A stretch of DNA of 64,000 nt, taken from contig NZ_VFPO01000001.1 of the NCBI RefSeq assembly GCF_006716765.1, forward strand, positions 2,728,001 through 2,792,000, written 5' to 3'. Each line of letters opens with the position of its first letter. Within the stretch, counting starts at the first letter, position 1. This stretch comes from Actinomadura hallensis (GTDB lineage Bacteria; Actinomycetota; Actinomycetes; Streptosporangiales; Streptosporangiaceae). Positions 1-7,716 of the stretch are shown in pieces. The notes beneath the pieces are model-generated. The model made no database searches and was not told the origin of the DNA. It saw nothing but the letters and a program-made list of their open reading frames with translations. A program made the translations under genes and the position numbers.

Positions 1-1
1 G

Positions 2-1705
2 TCATGTGCTGGCCTCCAGGGATTCCTTGATCGCTTGATCCGCCGGCTCGCCGGGCTCGGGATCGGTGCCGGGCAGCGCCTTGCGGAGCCGTGATCGGAA
101 GACCGCGTCGGCGCGCGGGGCGGACAGCCACAGGTCCTGGCCCTTGCTGGTCTGGATGACGCGGCCTTCCCAGGCGCCGTCGCCGGCGTCGGCGAGCTCC
201 TGATCGCCCAGCCTCGCGATGATCGCCCGTGCCTGGTCCTGCCAGGCCGCCCGCTGGGGTGGCGGAGGTTCGGTGATGTCGAGGTCGGCCAGCCAGTCGC
301 GGAAGGGGCCGTCGAGCATGCCGTAGGCCCGGGTCGCGGTGTTGCTGCGGGCGGGCTCGGGATCGGCGCCGATCGTCTTGGCCAGATCAGCGGCCAGGTC
401 GCCGAGCACGCTGACGCCGTTCTCGGCGTCGTTGACCGCGTCGATCGCGGCTTGCCCGAGCAGGGTGTCCCGCTGGTGCAGCAGGACTACCGGCATGGTG
501 ACGGAGTCGTCGACTATCTCGTCGATGACCGACTGCTGCGTGCCGTACTCCGCCCCGACCAGCCGCGCACGGACGAGGAAGTCCGGCTCGAAGTCGCCCT
601 CGACGGTCAGCCTCGCGACCCAGTCCAGGATTCGCGGGCGGACGATGTCGGCGGCCTCCTGGCGTTGATCGGCACCGTGCGCGCGGCCGGCGACCAGGGC
701 TCCCAACCCGCGCCAGGCGCTCTTGCCGGGGTCGTGCTCACGCGGCAGATAGACCTGAGGCAGACCGTGCTTCTTCTCCTGTGCAGGGCTGCGCCGCCAG
801 CTGGTCATCGGCTCACGCTGATGCTGATTGCGAGCGGCCAGGGTGTCGCCGTAGGCGAGCACCACGCCGTGGACGCCGTCGCTGTCGAACGCGAGGCGGA
901 TGCGGCGAGACTGCCAGGTGTACAGGTCACGCACACCTGCCGGGCGGCGGCTGAGTTCCAGCGGGTCCATCTCCGCGGGCCCGGGCGGCGGATGACGCCA
1001 GGCGGGCCGGTCCGCGTCGGCGTCGATCCGCAGGTTGTCGGTGTCGAAGGCGATCAGGTTGAGCAGCAGCGTCTCGCGGAGGTTCCCGCCCTCGACGAAG
1101 ACCCCGCCGAGGTTCCCTGCCCAGCCCACGCCCAATGGGTAGACCTTGCCGCCCTTGATTCTGGGGTCGCCCTTCGCGCCCGTCTTGATCCCAGAGGTGT
1201 CGAAGGCGTGTGCGTGCACCACCCAGCGTGCGGCCTCCGCGAACGACAGGCGCTCCACGCCGCGGGCGCGCATGGTGAAGAACTGAGAGCCGTTGGGGAC
1301 GTCGGCGACCAGCCTGTCCAGCGAGGCGATCTCGTTCTTCGGGGTGTGCAGTCCCGCGGTCTGGAAGAACGGGGTCTCCGGGTGCAGCAGATCGAACCGT
1401 CCGCGGTGCTGCTGCAGGTAGGCGTCGACTCCGTCGGGGCCTCCCAGCGGAATGCCGTCCTCCCATAGCTGCTGCCAATGGTCGAGGTCGACCGGCCCCT
1501 CCACCGCGTCGTGGAGAATGGCCAGCAGCAGGCGCAGCAACGCGAACTCTTGGGTGGGCACGTCGCCGACGAGTCGTCGCAGCCTGTCGGCCTGGGCGAA
1601 GACCTCTACCAGGGACAGCTCGTCTTCGGAGCCGTCATCCCTCAGCACCGGCAGCCATGGCCTGCAGGTCAGGTCGAAGGTCTCCACGAGGGGATCACCG
1701 GACAT
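2..1705 (-). CDS. casA: CasA (Cse1/Cas8e), large subunit of type I-E Cascade
   Basis: A 567-residue protein of normal length for the large Cascade subunit, which recognises the PAM and recruits Cas3. The N-terminus has the family's FDLTCRPWLPV-type start at residues 10-20, and a HPETPFFQT segment lies at about 108-116, as in actinobacterial Cse1. Its ATG at 1705 lies 11 bases inside the end of cas3, so the two are translationally coupled. The stop at 2-4 overlaps an ATG at 3-5 in the classical ATGA arrangement, so casB (cse2) very probably starts at the window edge and the rest of the cas operon continues to the left. Assignment rests on family resemblance plus position next to cas3 and I-E repeats. 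Confidence 0.93.
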   Translation of the reverse strand: MSGDPLVETFDLTCRPWLPVLRDDGSEDELSLVEVFAQADRLRRLVGDVPTQEFALLRLLLAILHDAVEGPVDLDHWQQLWEDGIPLGGPDGVDAYLQQHRGRFDLLHPETPFFQTAGLHTPKNEIASLDRLVADVPNGSQFFTMRARGVERLSFAEAARWVVHAHAFDTSGIKTGAKGDPRIKGGKVYPLGVGWAGNLGGVFVEGGNLRETLLLNLIAFDTDNLRIDADADRPAWRHPPPGPAEMDPLELSRRPAGVRDLYTWQSRRIRLAFDSDGVHGVVLAYGDTLAARNQHQREPMTSWRRSPAQEKKHGLPQVYLPREHDPGKSAWRGLGALVAGRAHGADQRQEAADIVRPRILDWVARLTVEGDFEPDFLVRARLVGAEYGTQQSVIDEIVDDSVTMPVVLLHQRDTLLGQAAIDAVNDAENGVSVLGDLAADLAKTIGADPEPARSNTATRAYGMLDGPFRDWLADLDITEPPPPQRAAWQDQARAIIARLGDQELADAGDGAWEGRVIQTSKGQDLWLSAPRADAVFRSRLRKALPGTDPEPGEPADQAIKESLEAST

Positions 1706-4604
1706 CCGTCACCTCAAGGCCGTCGTCAGGGGAGTAGCGCAGTTCGTAGCCCGCCAGGGTGGTCCGGCAGTTCTCGTCGAGCATGAGGATCAGCTCTCCG
1801 GCCAGCCAATGGCTTTCCTTGGACTGCCAGGCGGGGACGCATTCGGCTTCCAGCTCCTCGATCGCCCGGTCGAGTACCTCGGGTATCGAGAACTGGAAGG
1901 GCAACCGCAACCCGCAAGCCGCGACCGTGCGGGCCAGATCCCACGCCGGGGCCGCTTCTGTCGGCAGCTCTCGCGCTCCGCGGCCTTCGTCCAGCCACGG
2001 AAGTGTCCGAATCGTCCCGTCGGCGAGGCGTTGGACGACGAGCACCTCCAGCGACTCGCGGGTGTCCCGTACCTGGGCTCGCCCCGCCCGGGTGTCGTCT
2101 GCGTCTCCGACTCCGGCGTCCACCCAGCCGATCACTGCGCGGCCCGGACGTCCCACATCGTTGATCTGGAACGTCTGAGCCTTCTCGCGTTGCTTCTGCT
2201 GCTGCAGTAGGTGCTGCTTGTGCGCCTGCTCCATGGCGCCCTGCCAAGCGGGCGGGCCGATCGCCTCCGTCCCGTAGGCGGCTTGCACCAGCGGGCTGAT
2301 GTCCTCCGGCAGCCTGACCACCGAGCCCGTCGCCGCGGTTCCGGACAGGTACGGCTCCAGCACCGCCGCCGAACGCAGCAGCGCATGCAGCTCATAGATG
2401 TGCTGCGATCCTTTGTCCGGTTCGACGGGGACCGCTTCCCAGTCGGCGCCTGTGACGAGGCACTGGGGGATGCGTACGCGCTCGGGACGCTCGCATTGCC
2501 CCTCGCCGCGCATGTGGCGATGCAACCGGCCCATCCGTTGCAGCAGCAAGTCCACCGGACATAGATCCGTCACCAGAAGGTCGAAGTCGATGTCCAGGGA
2601 CTGCTCGGCCACCTGGGTGGCCACCACGATGTGCTTCGCCGGACGGCGGTCTCCGCTCTTCTCTGGAGGTCCGAACAGCTCCAGCAGCCGTGCGTCCTTG
2701 CGGGCCCGGTCCAGATCGACGAACCGTGCATGGGCGACCGTGATCTCGTCTGCCTTGAACCGCCGACGTAGAAACTGAGCCGTCTCCAGGACTCGTCCGA
2801 CCGTGTTGCGCACCACCAGCGCGCAACCGCCTCCGGCCAGCTCCCGCTCCAAACGGTCGGCCAGCGCCTCCAGATCGTCACTCAGACGCTCCAGCCGGAC
2901 CCCGGTGCCTCGTCCCGAAGGAGCAACGTCCTCGACCAAGGGGGAACGGGTCGCCTCAATGGCCGTGAGCAGCGGATAACCCTCGGCTTTCTGCACATCA
3001 GCGAGGTCGCGGCTCGTTCCTGCGGTCCGCACATACGCCTCGGCCAGCTCCCGGCGCCGGCCTGTCGGCAGCGTGGCCGACAGCACCACGACCGGTACTC
3101 GGTACGCGCCCAGCCACGACAGCACGCGGTTTAGATAGGAGTTCATGTAGGTGTCGTAGGCGTGGGCCTCGTCGATGATGACGACCTTGCCTGCGAGTGC
3201 CAGATGGCGGAGCGCCAGATGACGGCTCTTCAACCCCATGAACAGCAGCTGGTCGACCGTCCCCACCACGAACGAGGACAGCATCGCCTTCTTGCGACCG
3301 TGCAGCCATTGGTGCGCCACCAGCTCAGCGGAGGAGGCACGGCGATCGCTTCGCGGCCGCCACTCGTCGCCGCGGCCGTCGTGCTCCACGCCGGCGACCG
3401 TCCGCCGCCCGGCCCGCACCAGCTCGCCGAAGTCCTCGTTCAATGCCGCTTTCGAATGCGCCAGCATCACCGACTGCGAACCACCGCCCGCTACGTCCGG
3501 TAGACGCCGCAACCACTGCAGGATGCGAGGGAACATCGCGTTGCCCGTGGCCATGGTCGGCAACGCCACGAAGACGCCCCCGGCTCCCGACCGGGCCGCG
3601 AACACCTCCGCGACCGCCAGAGCCGCTTCGGTCTTCCCCTCACCCATGGGAGCCTCGATCAGCATGAGCCCGGGTGACGACATGCGCCTCGCCAGCTCGA
3701 CCGCTCGCTCCTGAACGGGACGCAGCCGGGCACCAGCTGGCAATTCGAACCGCGAGAAGAAAAGCTGCTCCGTATCCCTCACCGGATCTGCCGGACGCCA
3801 CGGCTTTGGAAGGGCAAGACCCCGCCATGCCGCCTCAACACGCTCCTTATCACTTGCGCCTTGGCCATCCGGGAAGTAGGGGAAAAGATCAGGATTGCTG
3901 GCGATCCAGTCGGCGACGATCACAAGCCCGGTCAGTATCACCTGCGCCGACTGGGATAGCTTCACTCCTCGCCAATCCGACAGGCGTTCCTCAACCTCAC
4001 ATAGCGCCGCGCAAGCGTCCAAGATCTCCCACTGCACATCTCGCCACGCCGCCTCACAACCCGGCGTGCGCAGCAGACCCGGGTGCGCATTCAACTCCTT
4101 AATGGCGGAGTGCGTGGGCGGCACCCCATGATGCCCGCCCGCAACAGTCGAGAAAGGCAGCGTGGTGGAACGAGACCAACCCCGCGCAACCAGCCACTCC
4201 TGCAGGAGCACCTGCCCAGCCAGGTGATGAGGCGCCAGCTTGCGATCAACCATCTGCCTATGCGACGGCATGTCCAAGCCCGCCGCACGCATCACATCAG
4301 CGAGCGACTCAACCTGACACGCAAACGCCGGCGTTGCCTTACCGATGTCATGCGTCGCCGCCAACCACACCGCAAGACGGCGCCCATCCTCAAGGCTGCC
4401 CGGGAGGGTGGCAGCTACGACTCCCTTGGCTTGACGAGGCACCCACGAGTCCCAGAGCAGCCCCGCGACAGCCGCACTGTCCGTCATATGCCGCCACAAC
4501 GGCAGCCACCCATCGGACTTGTGATCATGCTTACCCCAAGCCGTCCGAGCCGCATCGGACAGCTGACCATAAGTCCATGTGCCCCCCGCTTCCCCGTTAA
4601 GCAT
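1695..4604 (-). CDS. cas3: Cas3, HD nuclease-helicase of the type I-E CRISPR system
   Basis: Cas3 unwinds and degrades target DNA after Cascade binding. Counting from the ATG at 4604 (969 residues), an HD nuclease domain is visible (RHM at about 38-40, THDIGK at about 84-89, VADW further on). The SF2 helicase domain follows, with Walker A EGKT in APMGEGKTEAA, the DEAH box in VVIIDEAHAYD and motif III LSATLP. The frame stays open upstream to 4820, but that extension translates through a CRISPR repeat-spacer unit, so I reject it. ATGs at 4604 and 4634 are both possible and neither has a strong ribosome binding site. The gene is first in the cas operon and overlaps casA by 11 bases. Confidence 0.95.
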   Translation of the reverse strand: MLNGEAGGTWTYGQLSDAARTAWGKHDHKSDGWLPLWRHMTDSAAVAGLLWDSWVPRQAKGVVAATLPGSLEDGRRLAVWLAATHDIGKATPAFACQVESLADVMRAAGLDMPSHRQMVDRKLAPHHLAGQVLLQEWLVARGWSRSTTLPFSTVAGGHHGVPPTHSAIKELNAHPGLLRTPGCEAAWRDVQWEILDACAALCEVEERLSDWRGVKLSQSAQVILTGLVIVADWIASNPDLFPYFPDGQGASDKERVEAAWRGLALPKPWRPADPVRDTEQLFFSRFELPAGARLRPVQERAVELARRMSSPGLMLIEAPMGEGKTEAALAVAEVFAARSGAGGVFVALPTMATGNAMFPRILQWLRRLPDVAGGGSQSVMLAHSKAALNEDFGELVRAGRRTVAGVEHDGRGDEWRPRSDRRASSAELVAHQWLHGRKKAMLSSFVVGTVDQLLFMGLKSRHLALRHLALAGKVVIIDEAHAYDTYMNSYLNRVLSWLGAYRVPVVVLSATLPTGRRRELAEAYVRTAGTSRDLADVQKAEGYPLLTAIEATRSPLVEDVAPSGRGTGVRLERLSDDLEALADRLERELAGGGCALVVRNTVGRVLETAQFLRRRFKADEITVAHARFVDLDRARKDARLLELFGPPEKSGDRRPAKHIVVATQVAEQSLDIDFDLLVTDLCPVDLLLQRMGRLHRHMRGEGQCERPERVRIPQCLVTGADWEAVPVEPDKGSQHIYELHALLRSAAVLEPYLSGTAATGSVVRLPEDISPLVQAAYGTEAIGPPAWQGAMEQAHKQHLLQQQKQREKAQTFQINDVGRPGRAVIGWVDAGVGDADDTRAGRAQVRDTRESLEVLVVQRLADGTIRTLPWLDEGRGARELPTEAAPAWDLARTVAACGLRLPFQFSIPEVLDRAIEELEAECVPAWQSKESHWLAGELILMLDENCRTTLAGYELRYSPDDGLEVTDVR

Positions 4605-4675
4605 GGCAGTGATTAAAGCATTTGAGGGAAGCATCCTACGCAGAACGCACATGTTCGGCCACAAAGGGCCAAGCG

Positions 4676-4765
4676 GCCCCCAACCCCGCGTGCGCGGGGA
4701 GCACTCAAACAAGAATGTGACGCTAGGGCCGACTGTGGGGCCATCCCCGCGTGCGCAGGGAGCAG
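4676..4765 (-). CRISPR. Minimal type I-E CRISPR array A: two repeats, one 32-bp spacer
   Basis: Read on the minus strand, a 29-bp repeat (4765-4737) with core CGCACGCGGGGATGG is followed by a 32-bp spacer (4736-4705) and a second 29-bp repeat (4704-4676) starting GTGCTCCCCGCGCACGCGGG. The 61-bp period is exactly canonical for type I-E. The first copy has changes at its start (CTGCTCCCTG) and the second has a decayed 3' end (TTGGGGGC). The array lies just upstream of cas3 on the same strand. The sequence before the first repeat resembles a leader less well than that of array B, so this array may be inactive. Confidence 0.9.
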
Positions 4766-4849
4766 TGCACCAGGTCCGTAGGTTACCCACACGGATGAAG
4801 TCAGAAGGTCTTGGCTCCATGACTCCTCGGTCGCCAGGTTACCCAGCCA

Positions 4850-5038
4850 TCAGCTGCCACTGGAAGGGCTGATCATTGAGTTGCCCCAAACAAGGGCGGC
4901 GCCCGCTGCCCCTCCGCCGACCAGTAGCGACTTAGGGACCGAACTTGTGGACAGGAATGTCAGGACACCAGCGAGGATGCCTACCAGAGCAGCGAACAAC
5001 AGAAGTACGAACGCGTGGAGGTCGAGAAGGGGCGTCAA
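4850..5038 (-). CDS. Small two-helix membrane protein of unknown function
   Basis: A 62-residue protein with two hydrophobic segments, about residues 8-29 (AFVLLLFAALVGILAGVLTF) and 37-54 (SLLVGGGAAGAALVWGNS), so it probably sits in the membrane as a hairpin. The start is TTG at 5038, supported by a near-perfect AGGAGG six bases upstream (5046-5051 on the complementary strand). It lies between the two CRISPR arrays and reads toward cas3. Similar tiny membrane proteins occur in actinobacterial mobile elements, but I cannot name a family. A role with the CRISPR system is possible only by position. Confidence 0.7.
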   Translation of the reverse strand: MTPLLDLHAFVLLLFAALVGILAGVLTFLSTSSVPKSLLVGGGAAGAALVWGNSMISPSSGS

Positions 5039-5334
5039 AGAGATCCTCCTAAGTTCAGGAGCGTAACGCTAGGTCCAACTGTGTTGTCGAACATGAAGAT
5101 GAAGCCTACAGGGCCCACCGCTCGCCTGCGGTGTGTTTCGCTGATCCACGTTCCGGTGCGCGGTGTTCTACGACTAGGTGTCGCCGTGTATCGGTCTAGC
5201 GACGCGACTATTAGCCCTGGTCACATGGACATGACCGCGCTGCAGACTCTGCTTAACGGTCGGGCGGCCTGGCCAGCAATCCGGTAGTGCGCCCCGTTCT
5301 CCGAACGTCTGAAATGTCCGAGTCGATGGAAGTG
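5039..5334. other. Non-coding spacer with a sequence resembling the array A spacer
   Basis: No convincing gene. Positions 5063-5082 match 17 of 20 bases of the spacer in array A (4717-4736). The matching stretch contains an 11-bp palindrome (AGCGTAACGCT, 5060-5070) and ends about 25 bases from the TTG start of the membrane microprotein, so it may overlap that gene's promoter or leader. The rest is of lower GC than the surroundings, in keeping with mobile-element DNA. Confidence 0.5.
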
Positions 5335-5379
5335 CTCGAAAATGGCTCCTACCGGAGCTAAACGCCCAGGTCAAGGTGA
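5335..5379 (+). promoter_or_regulatory. Candidate CRISPR leader end of array B
   Basis: The 45 bases before the first repeat of array B (a GAAAATGGCTCC stretch, then AAACGCCCAGGTCA) resemble the A-rich leader ends preceding type I-E arrays in actinomycetes as I remember them. In type I-E systems this segment carries the adaptation signals for spacer integration. Recognised by pattern only, not by alignment. Confidence 0.4.
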
Positions 5380-5469
5380 GTGCTCCCCGCGCACGCGGGG
5401 ATGGTCCCCCGGCCCGCGTCGCGTCGATCATCAGCGTGCTGTGCTCCCCGCGCACGCGGAAGTTGCTCG
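5380..5469 (+). CRISPR. Minimal type I-E CRISPR array B: two repeats, one 32-bp spacer
   Basis: The repeat at 5380-5408 starts GTGCTCCCCGCGCACGCGGG and ends ATGGTCCC. A 32-bp spacer (5409-5440) and a second repeat (5441-5469) follow, giving the exact 61-bp I-E period. The second repeat keeps its first 19 bases and then degenerates (AAGTTGCTCG), as expected for the leader-distal repeat. Orientation is plus, opposite to array A, pointing into the integrase remnant. A one-spacer array with a recognisable leader and terminal repeat suggests either a young or a contracted array. Confidence 0.9.
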
Positions 5470-5492
5470 TGCACCCGAGCCCGAACGGGTGA

Positions 5493-6407
5493 TCGAGATC
5501 GCGACCGGGGCGGCTTACGCTCGCGGTCGGGCAGCTGCAGCGATTCGCCTGCGCGTGGTCGCTGGGCCCGCTGCCCGTCCGGATGATCACCAATGGTGCC
5601 GTCGACCGGACCGTGCACGCCTGGATCTCTGACGAATGCGGGCGGTCGACCGTCCAGAACAGCCTCTCCATGCGGGTCATGGAACAGGCGGTCCGGGACG
5701 GCATCATCACCCACAACCCCGCTCGCGTGACGGGCTGGCAACAGCAGTACAAGCAGGCAGAAGACGAACTGGACAACTCTCGGGCCCTGGCGCTTCCCGA
5801 CGGGGCCGCCCTGGTCGAGTTGGCCGCCGCCCTCGTCGAGCGCTCCTCCGACCGCTACGAAGGCTGGGGCGAGGTGGTCATCTTCGCCGCCTGCACCGCT
5901 GCCCGCATCGGGGAGGTCTCCGGTGTGCGCGTCGGCGACATCGATCGGGACACCTGGACCTGGACGGTGCGTCGGCAGACCACCCCCAGCCCCGGCGGCG
6001 TGGTCGACAAGGGCACCAAAGGCAAGCGGGCCCGGACGGTGCCGCTGATCGAGGAGATCCGGCCGATGGTCGCCCGCCGCCTCGACTCCTTGGCCGGCAA
6101 GTCTGCGCCCGGTTGTTCACCGGCCGTCGCGGCGGCCGCATCGTGCTGCGGGACGCCACGCACTGGGACGAAGTGGTCACCAAGCTGGGCTATGAGCATC
6201 TACGGCGTCAGATCTACGGCACACCGGGCTGACCTGGATGGCCGATGCCGGTGTCCCGGTGCACGTCCTCCGGAAGATCGCCGGGCATGGATCACTGAGC
6301 ACGACACAGCGGTATCTGCGGCGTCGATCGCTGCGGCGGGGGAGGCGTTGAGCGTCCATCTGAGTGACCGTAGGTCCCCGGATGGTCCCCGGCTGCGGGC
6401 CGTCTAG
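5493..6407 (+). pseudogene. Frameshifted tyrosine-recombinase (phage-type integrase) remnant
   Basis: The sequence encodes most of a phage/ICE integrase in several frames. In the frame of the ATG at 5583 one reads the core-binding region (ITNGAVDRTVHAW) and the catalytic segment with the first arginine (TAARIGEVSGVR) plus a GTKGKRARTVPLIEE lysine region. Near 6110 the homology moves to another frame (RLFTGRRGGRIVLRD, then HWDEVVTKLGYEHLRR). Near 6212 it moves again (LRHTGLTWMADAGVPVHVLR, then HGSLSTTQRYL), and the tail (AAAGEALSVHL to the stop at 6407) returns to the first frame. The H-x-x-R box and the tyrosine exist but are never in one frame. The N-terminus is also missing. It lies beside tRNA-Pro, the usual target of such enzymes. 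Confidence 0.85.
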
Positions 6408-6438
6408 ATCATGACGGCGGTGGCCGTGGTCAAAGCAA

Positions 6439-6479
6439 AAGCCCTGTTGACCTCGATGAACCTGTGGTCGACAGGGCTT
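6439..6479 (-). terminator. Intrinsic terminator downstream of tRNA-Pro
   Basis: A 14-bp stem (6439-6452 with 6466-6479, one G-T wobble) with a 13-base loop. On the minus strand it is followed by TTTTGCTTTG, a T-rich tail. It sits 10 bases past the 3' end of the tRNA-Pro gene and would end its transcript before the integrase remnant. Confidence 0.75.
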
Positions 6480-6488
6480 CGTTTCCTG

Positions 6489-6562
6489 TCGGGACGGCGG
6501 GATTTGAACCCACGACCCCTTGACCCCCAGTCAAGTGCGCTGCCAAACTGCGCCACGTCCCG
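6489..6562 (-). tRNA. tRNA-Pro, anticodon GGG
   Basis: A 74-base tRNA without encoded CCA. The seven-base acceptor stem CGGGACG pairs with CGTCCCG and the discriminator is A. The anticodon arm has stem CTTGA/TCAAG around loop CTGGGGG, giving anticodon GGG, and the T arm contains GGTTCAAATCC. The gene is intact. The integrase remnant lies on its 3' side, so its 3' end is the likely attachment site. Confidence 0.95.
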
Positions 6563-6643
6563 GTGCCCGTTGGAGCGGGCGTGATTACTGTAGCGCAGTC
6601 TGCGGGGTCGTGCGTACCGGCGCATCTCTGGTAGGCAAGGCCG

Positions 6644-7534
6644 ATGAGGTCGTTGCTCGCCGGGCTGGTGTGTGTCGGGGTGCTCAGCGGCTGCGGGGGC
6701 GGTGGGGGTGTGCCGCCGGTGAGCGAGAGTCCTGAGCCGCGGCGGTCGCCGGAGGCGGAGGTGTCGCGGACGCCGTCGCGGGCGCCGGTGGTGCGGGTGC
6801 CGCGCGGGGTGCGGGCGTCCTACGTGGTGTTCGACCGGGCGGCGGGGCGGGTCGTGGTGGAGCGGAGGCCGCGGCAGACGTTCCGGTCGGCGTCGCTGGT
6901 GAAGATCCTGATCGCGCTCGACCACATGGCGGAGAACCGGGTCTCGGCGGCGGACCGGGAGTTGCTGCGGGTCATGCTGCGGTCGAGCGACGACCGGGCG
7001 GCGACCGAGTTCTGGCGGCGGGGCGGGCAGAAAAAGATCCTTGAGCGGATGGCGCCGAAGGCGGGGTTGCGGGAGACGGCGCCGCCGCCGGCGGACAAGC
7101 CGGGGTTCTGGGGGTACACGGCGCTGAGCGCGCGGGACGTGATGCAGACGTACCGGTACCTGCTGGACGGGGCGCCGGAGGCGCACCGGGAGTTCGTGCT
7201 GGAACAGCTGAGCAAGGCGACCAGGTGCGGGACGGACGGTTTCGACCAGTCGTTCGGGATCCCGGCGGCGCTGGAGAGGCCGTGGGCCGTCAAGCAGGGG
7301 TGGTCGGGGTTCGGGGACGCGCCCGCGGGGCCGTGCCGGGGTGCGCGGCCGGCGGCCGCGCGGCCGGGGGGAGGGCCGGATCTGGGGATCGGGCGGCCGG
7401 TGCTGCACACCTCGGGGGTGGTGGGGGAGCGGAAGGTCGTGGTGGTGCTGACGCTTCATCCGGCGGGGTCGTCGTTCGGTCGGGCGGCGGCGCGGATCAC
7501 GGCGCTGACCGAGCAGGTGTGGCGGGCGTCGTGA
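6644..7534 (+). CDS. Secreted lipoprotein with a class A beta-lactamase-like serine hydrolase fold
   Basis: 296 residues. A lipoprotein signal is clear: a short hydrophobic stretch ending in the lipobox LSGC at about residues 14-17, then a Gly/Pro/Ser linker. The mature part has the serine hydrolase signature SASLVK (S-x-x-K), an S-S-D motif in RSSDDRAATEF and a KQGWSGF segment where class A enzymes have KTG. This fits the DD-peptidase/beta-lactamase superfamily anchored outside the membrane. The catalytic motifs are not canonical enough to claim beta-lactam hydrolysis; a peptidoglycan-related role is equally possible. It stands alone after tRNA-Pro. Confidence 0.75.
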   Translation: MRSLLAGLVCVGVLSGCGGGGGVPPVSESPEPRRSPEAEVSRTPSRAPVVRVPRGVRASYVVFDRAAGRVVVERRPRQTFRSASLVKILIALDHMAENRVSAADRELLRVMLRSSDDRAATEFWRRGGQKKILERMAPKAGLRETAPPPADKPGFWGYTALSARDVMQTYRYLLDGAPEAHREFVLEQLSKATRCGTDGFDQSFGIPAALERPWAVKQGWSGFGDAPAGPCRGARPAAARPGGGPDLGIGRPVLHTSGVVGERKVVVVLTLHPAGSSFGRAAARITALTEQVWRAS

Positions 7535-7716
7535 CGTAGGTCACACGGTGGGGAACGGTCCGTTCTGAGGAGGGTCACCGCCGGGTCCGGTTCGGGCGGG
7601 AAAGGAAAAGTCGGGCAAAGAACAGGGTTGTACATCCGGTTCGGGGTGAATGGTCCCTCGCTGACGTATGTAGCTTTTTTCTCCCAGAGCAAACCAGCGG
7701 CGAACGGGGGACACGG

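Noticed and set aside
452-1468. 338-residue plus-strand frame over casA
   Set aside because: Antisense shadow of casA; no motif.
4605-4820. N-terminal extension of Cas3
   Set aside because: It is translated from CRISPR repeats and spacer and does not belong to the Cas3 fold; ATG 4604 or 4634 fits better.
5174-5776. 200-residue minus-strand open frame between the arrays and integrase
   Set aside because: It reads antisense through array B and the integrase remnant and shows no family or ribosome binding site.
5636-6232. Separate 198-residue gene inside the integrase region
   Set aside because: Only its last part carries integrase homology; it is one frame of the broken integrase.
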